From Desulfobulbaceae bacterium (GTDB taxonomy: Bacteria > Desulfobacterota > Desulfobulbia > Desulfobulbales > Desulfocapsaceae): a stretch of DNA of 64,000 nucleotides. Where the stretch lies: NCBI GenBank assembly GCA_024636345.1, contig JAGXHG010000008.1, positions 62,001-126,000 of the forward strand. The letters run 5' to 3'. This document shows, in pieces, positions 36,575-45,966 of the stretch. The notes below the pieces were generated by a model. It did no database searches. It saw only the letters and a program-made list of their open reading frames with translations, and was not told the origin of the DNA. How positions within the stretch are numbered: position 1 is the stretch's first letter; each line of letters opens with the position of its first letter. The position numbers and the translations under genes were made by a program.

Positions 36575-38479
36575 ATGTTAACAAGCCCTCACCTTGATTC
36601 AAAAAACACCAGGCTCAAAGACATTCACTCCCCCAAAGACCTGCGCGCGCTCTCCATCCCGGAACTTGAGGTCATTGCTCGGGATATCCGGGAGACCATT
36701 ATCAACACTGTATCCGAAACCGGCGGCCACCTGGCACCCAGCCTCGGTGTTGTTGAGCTGACACTGGCCCTGCACCATGTCTTCAATACACCTGAGGACA
36801 AACTGATCTGGGATGTTGGTCATCAATGCTATGCCCATAAACTTGTCACCGGTAGACAGGAGCGATTTCACACCCTGCGCCAATACAAGGGTTTGAGCGG
36901 TTTCCCTAAATTTGAGGAAAGTGAATATGATGCTCTGGAAACCGGCCATGCCGGGACTTCCATCTCAGCAGCGCTCGGCATGTCTCTTGCCAAAGACCTG
37001 AAAGGTGACCACAACCGTGTACTCGCCGTGATTGGCGATGGTTCCATGACCACAGGCATGGCCTTTGAAGCCCTGAACCAGGCGGGTCATCTGGATAAAA
37101 ACCTCATTGTTATTCTCAATGACAACGAGATGTCCATCTCGCCAAATGTCGGAGCTCTTTCCAGCTTTCTCAACCGTAAGATGACCGGCAAGACCATCAG
37201 CCAGATTCGCAATCATATCGCCACCAGATTACGCGAAATGCCGGGCATAGGGGACAACATCCTCGGTTTCCTCAAGAAAAGTGAAGAGAATTTTAAGTGT
37301 TTTTTTACCCCGGGTATGCTCTTTGAGGCCCTGAAATTCTACTATGTGGGTCCCATTCTCGGTCACGAACTCGAAGACCTGATTGCAACGTTGGAGAATG
37401 TCCGTGACAACCTTGATGGCCCGGTACTGGTCCATGTCTTGACCACCAAAGGCAAGGGGTACAAGCCGGCGGAAGAAAAACCCGGGAATTATCACGGAGT
37501 CGGACCTTTTGATATAAAAACTGGCATTCCCAGACCGACAGGAGAGTCCGTCAGTTATACCAAGGTCTTTGGCGATACCATGACCAAACTGGCCAGATCC
37601 GATCGAAGGATTACCGCCATTTCTGCCGCAATGCCAGCCGGCACTGGCCTGAGCAGTTTTGCCAAAGAATTTCCCGACCGTTTTTTTGATGTCGGGATTG
37701 CCGAACAACATGCAGTCACCTTTGCGGCCGGTCTCGCCCTTGAAGGTATGCTCCCTGTGGTCGCGATCTACTCTTCTTTCTTCCAACGTTCTCTTGATCA
37801 AATCATCCATGATGTCTGCCTGCCAAACTTGCCGGTCACGCTCGCCATTGACAGAGGCGGAGTTGTTGGCGATGACGGCCCTACCCATCACGGTGTTTTT
37901 GATATTTCGTTTCTTCGATTTATACCAAATCTCAGCTATATGGCCCCAAAGGATGAGAACGAACTTCAACATATGCTCTACACCGCCATACTCCACCACA
38001 CACCCTGTGCAGTTCGCTATCCACGGGGGGCGGGCGAGGGCGTTACTTTAGCAGACGATTTTAAAAAACTGGAATTTGGTAAGGGCGAAGTTTTAAAGGA
38101 AGGAAAAGATGTCCTCCTCCTACCCATTGGCAACCGGGTTTATCCGGCATTGCGTGCCGCCGAAGGACTGAAAAAACTCGGCATTGATGCAGCAGTGATT
38201 AATCCACGATTCATAAAACCACTGGATGGTGACCTTATTTCCTTCTGGGCTGAACAGACCGGCCGGATAATCACCATTGAAGACAATGTCAGACAGGGAG
38301 GATGGGGCAGTTCTATTCTGGAGCTCCTTTCTGCACGCCACCTCTTTCATATCAAAACAATGATCCTGGCCCACCCCGATCATTTTATTGAACATGGCCC
38401 CCAGAAAACTTTATGGAAGAACAGTGGACTTGACTCTCCTGCCATTATCAGTGCAGCCATGGAACTGATGAAGAGATAA
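36575..38479 (+). CDS. dxs: 1-deoxy-D-xylulose-5-phosphate synthase
   Basis: This is a thiamine-diphosphate enzyme starting the MEP pathway from pyruvate and glyceraldehyde 3-phosphate. Diagnostic stretches include [47 protein letters not shown] (the ThDP/Mg site), [19 protein letters not shown], and [12 protein letters not shown]. The length of 634 residues is normal. It follows ispA by 80 bases in the same direction. Confidence 0.96.
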   Translation: MLTSPHLDSKNTRLKDIHSPKDLRALSIPELEVIARDIRETIINTVSETGGHLAPSLGVVELTLALHHVFNTPEDKLIWDVGHQCYAHKLVTGRQERFHTLRQYKGLSGFPKFEESEYDALETGHAGTSISAALGMSLAKDLKGDHNRVLAVIGDGSMTTGMAFEALNQAGHLDKNLIVILNDNEMSISPNVGALSSFLNRKMTGKTISQIRNHIATRLREMPGIGDNILGFLKKSEENFKCFFTPGMLFEALKFYYVGPILGHELEDLIATLENVRDNLDGPVLVHVLTTKGKGYKPAEEKPGNYHGVGPFDIKTGIPRPTGESVSYTKVFGDTMTKLARSDRRITAISAAMPAGTGLSSFAKEFPDRFFDVGIAEQHAVTFAAGLALEGMLPVVAIYSSFFQRSLDQIIHDVCLPNLPVTLAIDRGGVVGDDGPTHHGVFDISFLRFIPNLSYMAPKDENELQHMLYTAILHHTPCAVRYPRGAGEGVTLADDFKKLEFGKGEVLKEGKDVLLLPIGNRVYPALRAAEGLKKLGIDAAVINPRFIKPLDGDLISFWAEQTGRIITIEDNVRQGGWGSSILELLSARHLFHIKTMILAHPDHFIEHGPQKTLWKNSGLDSPAIISAAMELMKR

Positions 38480-38492
38480 TAAAATACACACT

Positions 38493-39053
38493 TTACAGTC
38501 TTGAGCAATCCACTTTCGAGTTCCTGAGCCCAACACGAAGAGAATCCACTTTTTTCCGCTCAGCCTCACTCATCTCGCGTGTCAACAACGCCATGGCCTC
38601 TTTGGCCCCAGGGTAGCCCTGTTCTTCCGCCAAGCCATACCAGGCAAGGGCCAGGAAATTGTCTTTTTTTACTCCTTTACCCTTTCGATATAACTCTGCG
38701 AGAAAAAGTTGGGCCATAGCCCAACCTTTTTGGGCAGCACAACAATACCAGCTCCCAGCCGTGGTAAGATTCCTGACAACACCACTGCCATTTTCATATT
38801 TGATCCCCAGATAGAGACAGGCTGCCGGTATTCGTGCCTCACCGGCCTGCAAAAAACAGGCGACCGCTTTTTCAGGGTCAGGGGCTACGCCCTGCTCGCC
38901 ATACTCATAGAGAAGGGCAAGAGCAAACTGGGACTCGCCATCACCCTGACCGGCTAGGTCCTGAAGTTGCTGAACATATGGATCATCACCAGCAAGACAG
39001 AAATTCGGAAGAGCAATCAAAACCACCATCAAGCATAACAACAACCTTCCCAT
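38493..39053 (-). CDS. Secreted Sel1-like repeat protein
   Basis: The N-terminus carries a signal peptide (MGRLLLCLMVVLIALPNFCLA). Several Sel1-like repeats follow (ESQFALALLYEYGEQGVAPDPEKAV, AACLYLGIKYENGSGVVRN, AMAQLFLAELYRKGKGVKKDN, ALAWYGLAEEQGYPGA). Such repeats usually mediate protein-protein contacts in the periplasm. I start at the ATG at 39053 to begin with the signal peptide; an upstream ATG adds 12 unlikely residues. No specific role can be given. Confidence 0.8.
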   Translation of the reverse strand: MGRLLLCLMVVLIALPNFCLAGDDPYVQQLQDLAGQGDGESQFALALLYEYGEQGVAPDPEKAVACFLQAGEARIPAACLYLGIKYENGSGVVRNLTTAGSWYCCAAQKGWAMAQLFLAELYRKGKGVKKDNFLALAWYGLAEEQGYPGAKEAMALLTREMSEAERKKVDSLRVGLRNSKVDCSRL

Positions 39054-39336
39054 AATATATCCTCCCACATCCTCTGCGCCCGCCAACAAGCGCTTTAATA
39101 TTGGCCTCCATCAAAAACAAACCATAGCATGATATCCGACCAGAAACCTTCCTTTCTGCCTTCATCGTAATGACCAGGTTGACATAAGGGACGTTTTTAG
39201 GGTACAAATCAGAATTCTATTCTCCACATCTTCACGAGGATAACAAAAAGGAAAATAGAAAAATAGCATTTTAAACACAATTCCGAATATGGTAAAAAAT
39301 CAACTTGAGAAAAATTTGAAGATAGAAGACAGACCG

Positions 39337-39867
39337 ATGAATCGACGTAAATTTCTTACGCGGGCAATGGCCATGGCCCCCCTTCTTTTACTTTCTTCCC
39401 CCAGTGCCTTACTGGCCAGCATTGAAGAAAAGACTCTTTCTTTTTATCACACCCATACCTTAAAAGAGTTATCTGTTGTCTATTTCAGGAACGGTCGTTA
39501 CCTCCCCCGAGCCCTGACAAAAGTCAATAATTTCCTGAAAGATTTCAGGACGGGAGATATTCATCCCATTGACCCGACCCTTCTTGACATTCTCCATGAC
39601 CTGCGACAGACTACGGGTAGCAAAGATTTTTTTGAGGTGATTTCCGGATACAGATCACCTCAGACCAATACGAAGCTGCGAGGCAGAAGTAGTGGCGTTG
39701 CCAGTCACAGCCTGCACATGTCCGGCAAGGCTATAGATATCAGGTTGCCCTCTGTCAACACCGATCATCTGCACCAGGTCGCCTTGGCATTCCAACGGGG
39801 TGGCGTTGGCTACTATCCTCAATCTGACTTTATCCACTTGGACACAGGCCGTGTCCGTGCCTGGTAA
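39337..39867 (+). CDS. Tat-exported DUF882 / peptidase M15-type protein (YcbK-like)
   Basis: The N-terminus MNRRKFLTRAMAMAPLLLLSS is a twin-arginine signal. The mature part matches YcbK/MepK-like murein endopeptidases: FFEVISGYRSPQTNTKLRG, then SHSLHMSGKAIDIRLP carrying His and Asp zinc ligands, and FIHLDTGRVRAW carrying the last His. It probably cleaves peptidoglycan cross-links in the periplasm. An upstream in-frame ATG at 39289 would put 16 residues before the Tat motif, so I use 39337. Confidence 0.87.
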   Translation: MNRRKFLTRAMAMAPLLLLSSPSALLASIEEKTLSFYHTHTLKELSVVYFRNGRYLPRALTKVNNFLKDFRTGDIHPIDPTLLDILHDLRQTTGSKDFFEVISGYRSPQTNTKLRGRSSGVASHSLHMSGKAIDIRLPSVNTDHLHQVALAFQRGGVGYYPQSDFIHLDTGRVRAW

Positions 39868-39902
39868 CAGGCTTATTGTTTACATTGCGGGGGAAAGCAG
39901 GT

Positions 39903-40178
39903 ATGGATTCCTGGTATGTCTACATCGTCCGCTGCGGTGACAATAGCCTCTATACAGGCATCACCAAAGACCTGGAAAAACGTATTCTGGAACATAATTC
40001 CGGACCGAAGGGCGCTAAATACACCCGATCACGCCGACCTGTTTCACTTGTATATAGCGAAGAGGCAGCATCCAGATCTGCCGCCACCTGTCGTGAATAC
40101 ATTATAAAAAAGCTCGACATATCCCGGAAGCAAAAATTGGTTAAGCAACATGACACACAGGACAGGGATCAGCCATGA
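39903..40178 (+). CDS. GIY-YIG nuclease family protein
   Basis: This small single-domain protein has WYVYIVRCGDNSLYTGITKD, which carries the GIY-YIG-like pair YVY/YTG, then RILEHNSGPKGAKYTRSRRPVSLVY and a C-terminal REYIIKKL. It resembles the YhbQ/UPF0213 group, whose cellular role is not settled. I chose the ATG at 39903, with GGGGAAAG upstream. The stop overlaps the response regulator start by 4 bases. Confidence 0.9.
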   Translation: MDSWYVYIVRCGDNSLYTGITKDLEKRILEHNSGPKGAKYTRSRRPVSLVYSEEAASRSAATCREYIIKKLDISRKQKLVKQHDTQDRDQP

Positions 40179-41554
40179 TATCAATCCTGATTGTTGATGA
40201 TGAACAGAGCATGCGGGACTTTCTTGAAATCCTGCTACAGAAAGAAGGGTATCAAGTCGAAACAAGAGGTGATGGTGCGGCTGCCCTCCGCCGCCTGGAG
40301 GAAAACAATTTCGATCTTGTCATCAGCGACATCCGCATGCCCGGCATCGGCGGCCTTGATCTGCTGCACAGCATCAAAGGAAAGTATCCGAATTTACCCG
40401 TGATCCTGATCACCGCCTTTGTCTCCCCGGACGATGCTGTTTCCGCCATGAAAGACGGAGCCTTTGATTATATCAGCAAGCCGTTCAATGTGGCCGAGAT
40501 CAAGAGCATTATCCGCTCAGCCACTGCCCGTAACAGAACCGAACCCCCTGGCCCGTCTGCCGCCGATGCTTTTCCTGGTATCATTGGCAAGAGTCAGGAG
40601 ATGGTTAAGATCTTCGATCTGATCCAGCGTGTTGCCCCGACACCTGCCAATGTCATTATCTATGGCGAGTCAGGAACCGGCAAGGAACTTGTTGCCCAGG
40701 CAATCCACCAGCACAGCAAGGTGGCTGACCATCCCTTTGTGCCGATTACCTGCAGCGCTATCCCTGAAGATCTCATGGAAAGTGAGCTCTTCGGCCATGT
40801 CAAGGGATCCTTCACCGGGGCCATCAACGACAAGCCTGGTCTTTTCCAACTGGCCAACAACGGCACAGCCTTCCTTGATGAAATCGGTGAACTGACCCCC
40901 ATTATCCAGACCAAGCTGCTCAGGGTTCTTCAGGAACGTGAGGTCAAACCCGTAGGTTCAACCAAAATTGAACGGGTGAATGTCCGTATTATCGCGGCCA
41001 CCAACCGTGTGCTTGAAGAGGAGATCATCGCCGGACGTTTCCGCGAAGATCTTTTCTATCGCCTGGCGGTAGTGCCCATTCGCATGCCCCCTCTACGTGA
41101 ACGTAAGGGCGACGTGCCGCTGCTTGTGAACCATTTTCTGCAAAAACATTCTAGATTACTGGGAAAAGAGGTACAGGAGATTTCCTCTTACGGAATGCAG
41201 GTTCTTATGGATTACGACTTCCCCGGCAATGTTCGTGAACTGGAGAACATCATTGAACGAGGGGTTGCACTCGAAAACTCCAACATTATCCTGCCGGAGA
41301 GCCTGACCCTTTCCGCGCACCGATCAGAGAAGAGAAACAAGAGCGAAGCCGACCCCCTGTTTCAGGCAGTGGCCAGTAAGGAAGAACTTTTTGAGAGAGG
41401 CCTTGAAGAGGTTATCAACGATCTGGAAAAAAGAATTATCAGTTTTGCCCTGGAAAAAAGCAGCCACTCCAAAATGCGGGCAGCAGAGCTTTTGCGCATC
41501 AGCTTTCGTTCTTTACGCTATAAGGTCAAAAAATATGGTATTGAAGATATGTAG
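40175..41554 (+). CDS. Sigma-54-dependent response regulator (NtrC/PilR-like)
   Basis: This is a three-domain regulator. The receiver domain (residues 1-120) has phospho-acceptor Asp52 (LVISDIRMPG) and conserved Lys (ISKPFNV). The AAA+ domain carries Walker A GESGTGKELVAQAIH and the sigma-54 contact loop GSFTGA, with FLDEIGELT for Walker B. The C-terminus has a Fis-type helix-turn-helix (KMRAAELLRISFRSLRYKVKKYGI). It is followed 47 bases later by a membrane histidine kinase, presumably its partner. The pair resembles PilR-PilS, which control type IV pili, but no pilin gene is in the window. Confidence 0.93.
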   Translation: MISILIVDDEQSMRDFLEILLQKEGYQVETRGDGAAALRRLEENNFDLVISDIRMPGIGGLDLLHSIKGKYPNLPVILITAFVSPDDAVSAMKDGAFDYISKPFNVAEIKSIIRSATARNRTEPPGPSAADAFPGIIGKSQEMVKIFDLIQRVAPTPANVIIYGESGTGKELVAQAIHQHSKVADHPFVPITCSAIPEDLMESELFGHVKGSFTGAINDKPGLFQLANNGTAFLDEIGELTPIIQTKLLRVLQEREVKPVGSTKIERVNVRIIAATNRVLEEEIIAGRFREDLFYRLAVVPIRMPPLRERKGDVPLLVNHFLQKHSRLLGKEVQEISSYGMQVLMDYDFPGNVRELENIIERGVALENSNIILPESLTLSAHRSEKRNKSEADPLFQAVASKEELFERGLEEVINDLEKRIISFALEKSSHSKMRAAELLRISFRSLRYKVKKYGIEDM

Positions 41555-41601
41555 ACAAGGCGCATAATCAGATTTTCGAGACCTCCACCCAAGCAGCTTT
41601 T

Positions 41602-43317
41602 ATGGACCTCAAAACCATCATCACCCAGCCGCACAAGACAGGGATATCCCCAGACAATTTACTGAAAGGTCAGCTGTTATGGATGCTCCTGCTCCGGGTC
41701 ATTCTCTACACCCTGCTCCTCGGAATCAGTGCCTTTCTTCAGAGCGATCAGCTTGAAATTATCCTGCCACCCTACTACTGGCTCCTTTCCTTTATATTCT
41801 CTGTGTACCTCTCAACCATCGGCTCAGCTTTTTTCCTGCTGACCAGCAAAAAGGAACTCCACCATTTTGCTTTCCTCCAGAATCAATTTGATATTTTTCT
41901 TGTCACCCTTCTGATTTATTTCACTGGTTCCTCATACTCAGCATTCTCTCCTCTCTACTTTTTCCCCATTATTGCCGGGGGCCTGATTCTTCCTCGTAAA
42001 GGCGGGCTGGTAGCGGCAGCTTCGGCAAGCCTGCAATACGGTCTCGTCCTTGGTCTTGAGCAGATAAAAATAATTCCTGCCTTTCTCAACCAGTACGACT
42101 TTTTTAAAGAGCAGAATCTCCTCAGCAGTATCAACCATTTTGCCGTCTTAGGACTGACCTTTTTCCTGGCCGCTATCCTCAGTGCCATATTTGCACGCCG
42201 ACTGCTCAAGACCGAGGCCGCACTTTCTGATACAGTCAGAAGCTTTGACAGCCTGTCCCTTCTCTACAAGCAGATTTTTGATGATATTGCCACCGGCATT
42301 ATCACCATCGACGACAGCAACCAAATCACTTCGGCCAACAATGCTATCGGCCGCATCACAGGTTATTCGCCAACTGTTCTTCGAGGACAGGCACTTTTTC
42401 AAGTATTTCCAACCCTGGACATGGACAACAAAGGATCACGCCTCACTGCCGATCTTTTACGCCACGATGGAATAGAAATCAGGGTAGGTTACTCCTGTGC
42501 CAAACTGCAACTCCCTGTTGACAGTGAACTTCATGAACACGAAAATCCTCAATGTCAGAATTGCAGAGTTCTGACCATTCAAGATATCAGCGAGGTAGAA
42601 CGCCTGGAACAGCAGATGCGTCAAGCTGAAAAGCTGGCTGCCATAGGACGGATCAGCGCCGGTATTGCCCATGATTTCAGAAATCCGCTCACCGCCATTT
42701 CAGGATCTGCCGAGATCTTGAGCAATGAGTTTTCCCTGCACGATTCCCCCGAGCAACGAACTAACCGGGCACTCATCAATATTATCCTCCGCGAATCCAA
42801 CCGTCTGACCCACACTATTTCCGATTTTCTTAAATTCGCCAAACCGGAGACAACAGAGCGTGAATGGTTTTCACTGAAAAAATGTCTGGATGAAGTCCTT
42901 CAAGTCACTCAGGCGGATCCCTTATGGCCAGCCAGCTGCACCTTTCAGATCAAAATAGATCCCAGACATTCACTCTGGGCTGACCAGCACCAGATCTTCA
43001 CTGTTCTCAACCATCTGATTCAAAACGCCCTGCCCTTCTGTCCACAGGGCGCAGAGCTTATCAAAATAGAAGCGGAAGAGCTGAATCTTTCCGAGAATCA
43101 GGGGGAAATCATCTTGCGGGTTAGTGATAACGGAACAGGGATTGAAGAAGAAAACCGGGAAAAGATCTTTGAGCCTTTTTTTACCAGACGGGTCGATGGA
43201 ACCGGGCTTGGTTTGGCCATTGTTAAACAGATAGTCATGGCCCATCATGGCACTATTGAGGCAGAAAGATCGGAGCTTGGCGGTGCCCTGTTCACTGTGC
43301 ATCTACCTCTGCCATGA
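41602..43317 (+). CDS. Membrane histidine kinase with PAS domain (PilS-like)
   Basis: The first 200 residues contain about six membrane helices ([52 protein letters not shown] and others). A PAS domain lies at about 215-330 and ends with an ECxxC-like [13 protein letters not shown]. The HisKA phospho-acceptor is His357 in [14 protein letters not shown], and the ATPase domain has [14 protein letters not shown] and [12 protein letters not shown]. The short interhelix loops suggest a membrane signal rather than a large periplasmic sensor. The cognate regulator is the upstream gene. Confidence 0.93.
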   Translation: MDLKTIITQPHKTGISPDNLLKGQLLWMLLLRVILYTLLLGISAFLQSDQLEIILPPYYWLLSFIFSVYLSTIGSAFFLLTSKKELHHFAFLQNQFDIFLVTLLIYFTGSSYSAFSPLYFFPIIAGGLILPRKGGLVAAASASLQYGLVLGLEQIKIIPAFLNQYDFFKEQNLLSSINHFAVLGLTFFLAAILSAIFARRLLKTEAALSDTVRSFDSLSLLYKQIFDDIATGIITIDDSNQITSANNAIGRITGYSPTVLRGQALFQVFPTLDMDNKGSRLTADLLRHDGIEIRVGYSCAKLQLPVDSELHEHENPQCQNCRVLTIQDISEVERLEQQMRQAEKLAAIGRISAGIAHDFRNPLTAISGSAEILSNEFSLHDSPEQRTNRALINIILRESNRLTHTISDFLKFAKPETTEREWFSLKKCLDEVLQVTQADPLWPASCTFQIKIDPRHSLWADQHQIFTVLNHLIQNALPFCPQGAELIKIEAEELNLSENQGEIILRVSDNGTGIEEENREKIFEPFFTRRVDGTGLGLAIVKQIVMAHHGTIEAERSELGGALFTVHLPLP

Positions 43318-43387
43318 GCGAATCTCTACAAAACATCCAATAATTCTCCAATGGCCCTTCAATCAGACACAAAAGGTTTATAGATAT

Positions 43388-44251
43388 ATGCCGCTTATTC
43401 TCATTACCAATGACGATGGAATTCATAGCCAAGGCATCCATATTCTCGCAGACGCCCTTCGCCCCCTGGCCCATTGTGTGGTAGTCGCCCCTGATCGGGA
43501 CAATTCTGCTGTATCGCACTCACTGACCATGAATCGACCCCTGATGGTCACCAAGGTTCAAGACAATCTCTACTCACTTGACGGCACCCCCACCGACTGC
43601 GTGGCCATCGGTTTAAAAAAAATCCTGGAGCATCAGCCAGATCTTCTGGTCTCAGGGATCAATCCGGGACCCAACCTGGGTGACGACATTGCCTATTCAG
43701 GCACGGTATCTGCGGCAGTGGAAGGAACCATGTACGGGATTCCATCCCTTGCGGTCTCCCTGGCAGGAACCCACCCTTATGACTTTACTGTTGCCGGGCG
43801 GGTGGCCGCCTGGCTTGCCGGGATCATCCTGAAACAGGGCTTGCCCGAAAACACCCTGCTCAATGCCAATGTCCCGGCGATTAAAGCAATACGCGGGGTG
43901 AAAGTCACCCGCCAGGGACGAAGACTCTGGGAAAATGCCATTCAGGAGACATTTGACCCCTGGGGGCGCAAACATTACTGGATAGGTGGCGGTACGCCCC
44001 ATCTGGATCCGGACGAGGATACAGACGCAAACGCCATCAGCGCCGGCTATATCTCAGTCACTCCGATTCATCTTGACCTGACCAATCACGACGGACTGGA
44101 CTATCTGAGAGAAACATGCGCACTGGAACGGAAGAGTGAAAGGGGGGAATGGGAAACCGACCTTCACAAGGACAGGAAGAGCAATGACCTCAGCTCCGAA
44201 TCGTCATTTTCAGGAAAATTACACACTGACTCCACAGATCATGCGCCCTGA
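43388..44251 (+). CDS. surE: 5'/3'-nucleotidase SurE
   Basis: This is a divalent-metal nucleoside monophosphatase. The N-terminal metal motif ILITNDDGIHSQGI, the NRP/S block APDRDNSAVSHSLTM and VSGINPGPNLGDDIAYSGTVSAAVEG are intact. I chose the ATG at 43388, which gives the standard N-terminus. The protein is 287 residues, longer than the usual 250. The last about 40 residues are a hydrophilic tail rich in Ser, Lys and acidic residues, unlike the family, and probably disordered. Confidence 0.94.
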   Translation: MPLILITNDDGIHSQGIHILADALRPLAHCVVVAPDRDNSAVSHSLTMNRPLMVTKVQDNLYSLDGTPTDCVAIGLKKILEHQPDLLVSGINPGPNLGDDIAYSGTVSAAVEGTMYGIPSLAVSLAGTHPYDFTVAGRVAAWLAGIILKQGLPENTLLNANVPAIKAIRGVKVTRQGRRLWENAIQETFDPWGRKHYWIGGGTPHLDPDEDTDANAISAGYISVTPIHLDLTNHDGLDYLRETCALERKSERGEWETDLHKDRKSNDLSSESSFSGKLHTDSTDHAP

Positions 44252-44299
44252 ACGGACGGGATAAGTTTGCGACTGGCCACGCCCGTCCAGGTGTGGATA

Positions 44300-44800
44300 C
44301 TAACTAATCTTCTCAAAGATATGACTTTTAGCACCACAGATAGGACATTTTTCCGGTGGCGCACCAAATTCTATGTGACCACAGACCGGGCAGAGGTAAA
44401 AGCCTGTCACCTCTAAATCCATGCCGTTTTTCACGGCTTCCAGGGCCTTGCTGTATAAATCGGCATGAACCGCCTCGGCCTTAACCGCAAATTTAAACAT
44501 AACCTTGGCCTTGTGGCCCTCGGCTTCTGCCTGGGCTATCATGGGCGGGTACATATTCTGAAACTCATGGGTCTCACCATTGATGGCTTCCTGCAGATTG
44601 TCGACGGTAGAACCGATTTTATCCAGGGCCTTCAAGTGACCTTCGGCGTGAATCCGCTCGGCCTCTGCCGTGGCACGGAACAATCTGGCTATATTAAGAA
44701 AGCCCTCTTTTTCGGCTTTTTTGGCAAAGGCCCGGTATTTTTGGTTCGCCTGACTTTCACCGGCAAAGGCATCCATAAGATTTTCTGTGGTTGATGGCAT
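44300..44800 (-). CDS. Rubrerythrin
   Basis: This non-haem iron peroxidase reduces hydrogen peroxide in anaerobes. The ferritin-like domain shows diiron ligands in DAFAGESQANQKY, AEAERIHAEGH, INGETHEFQNMYPPM and KAEAVHADLY. The C-terminus is a rubredoxin domain with LCPVCGHIEFG and CPICGAKSHIF. The length of 166 residues and domain order are typical. It is monocistronic. Its presence fits an anaerobic, oxygen-exposed lifestyle. Confidence 0.95.
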   Translation of the reverse strand: MPSTTENLMDAFAGESQANQKYRAFAKKAEKEGFLNIARLFRATAEAERIHAEGHLKALDKIGSTVDNLQEAINGETHEFQNMYPPMIAQAEAEGHKAKVMFKFAVKAEAVHADLYSKALEAVKNGMDLEVTGFYLCPVCGHIEFGAPPEKCPICGAKSHIFEKIS

Positions 44801-45504
44801 GTTTTTCTCCTCTAAGATTAATTTATAACGGCAAGCAGTCCTACTCCACTTTTGTGCAACCTTAATTAGGCAGCACTTGCAAAATTTTGTTATTCTACCT
44901 CAGAATATGTTAATTATCTATGCAGTTAAAGGAATAACTTCTCCTTCTTCGGTCACAACATGCTTAAATAAAGTAACTTACCGCATTCTGCGACTCAGAA
45001 ATCATCAAATCTGGCGTGATGAGTTCTGAGTATGAAAAAAATATTCCCAACAAAGTTGTCCTGAAAATTCCCCTTGCAGTCCATACTCTGATACAATTTT
45101 TTTCCTGAATTGTTTCCCTGTTATCAGCGTTTACGGCGTGATCTTGATCACTATAAATTTTAATCCTCGCACTGGGCTCATACTCATCAGTGCTTTCTTG
45201 AAAGCGATTACCGCAGATTGCTTTTCCAGAGAATTTCTAAAAATTCCATTCTACAACAGTCCTGGAATAAAGATCAATCATTACAACCAAACAATACCTA
45301 TCCTTACCGACCGTTAAGCAACGGTAATATCTCATCCTCAAAGTGAACGGCAAATGTTTTTTTTTGATAACAGTATATTTTTCCACTGTGCCCTGCTGAT
45401 TTTTCAATACCTTTTTATACCACCATGTGGTATAGATTTTCTAGTTTGAGTTTTTATCCAGGAACTTCCTTAAAAAAATAACAAATATTAAGCTGGAAGG
45501 CATA
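44801..45504. other. 700-base gap holding a decayed IS3-type transposase
   Basis: There is no intact gene. The middle carries eroded transposase coding sequence on the minus strand (see the separate entry). The first 200 bases and the last 140 bases show nothing I recognise. A short palindrome GTGATCTTGATCAC near 45137-45150 lies inside the decayed coding part. Confidence 0.6.
45025..45360 (-). pseudogene. Highly decayed IS3-family transposase (OrfB)
   Basis: Fragments in shifting frames match the DDE domain. LTVGKDRYCLVVMIDLYSR and the following TVVEWNF give the first catalytic block. KKALMSMSPVRGLKFYSDQ gives the second, where FHSDRGSQY is usual. QSMDCKGNFQDNFVGNIFF gives the block before the catalytic Glu, normally SMSRKGNCYDNA. 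There are several stops and frameshifts. It is older than the fragment at 14.7 kb. Confidence 0.7.
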
Positions 45505-45879
45505 GTGGAAAGCGAAGAATTATTGAAGGCCAGGAAGTTATTAAACAAAACCCAAAAAGAAGTAGCTGAACTTCTTGGAATCTCCATAAAAGCGGTTCAC
45601 AGTTATGAGCAAGGCTGGCGTACGATTCCATCCCATGTGGAGCGACAGATTTTTTTTCTGCTCTCCAGAGCCAGAGCCAACGATAAAGTCCTTAAACCCT
45701 GCTGGATCATAAAAAAATGCCCTCCTCAACGCCGCAAACATTGCCCGGCGTGGGAATTTCAAGCCGGCAAGCTCTGCTGGTTCATAAACGGCACCATCTG
45801 TGAATGCAAGAGCCAACAAAACTGGCAGGAAAAAATGAAAATCTGCCGCTCATGCGAAGTATTAGCGGACTTGCTTTAA
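45505..45879 (+). CDS. XRE-type HTH regulator with C-terminal cysteine-rich (two-CW) domain
   Basis: Residues about 5-55 are an XRE helix-turn-helix (ARKLLNKTQKEVAELLGISIKAVHSYEQGWRTIP). The C-terminal part has paired Cys-Trp and other cysteines: PCWIIKKCPPQRRKHCPAWEF, LCWFINGTICECKS and KICRSCEVL. This resembles the two-CW metal-binding domain common in Desulfobacterota. I infer a metal, redox or sulfur-sensing repressor. It sits 87 bases ahead of the metY-metX-metW genes in the same direction, so it may control methionine or sulfur genes, which is untested. The start is a GTG or nearby codon at 45505. Confidence 0.78.
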   Translation: MESEELLKARKLLNKTQKEVAELLGISIKAVHSYEQGWRTIPSHVERQIFFLLSRARANDKVLKPCWIIKKCPPQRRKHCPAWEFQAGKLCWFINGTICECKSQQNWQEKMKICRSCEVLADLL

Positions 45880-45966
45880 TCTCCATCTGTTATGCACAAT
45901 AAAGTTTAACAGTTTTATTATCCCTCAACTTTCTCATATAAACTGACACCATCAAGGGGGCCTGCA

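Noticed and set aside
37229-37999. 256-codon minus-strand open frame across dxs
   Set aside because: It is the complement of conserved dxs codons and has no family features of its own.
45137-45150. GTGATCTTGATCAC palindrome as an FNR/CRP-type operator
   Set aside because: It lies within the coding part of the decayed transposase (the YSDQDHA region), more than 350 bases from the next gene start.
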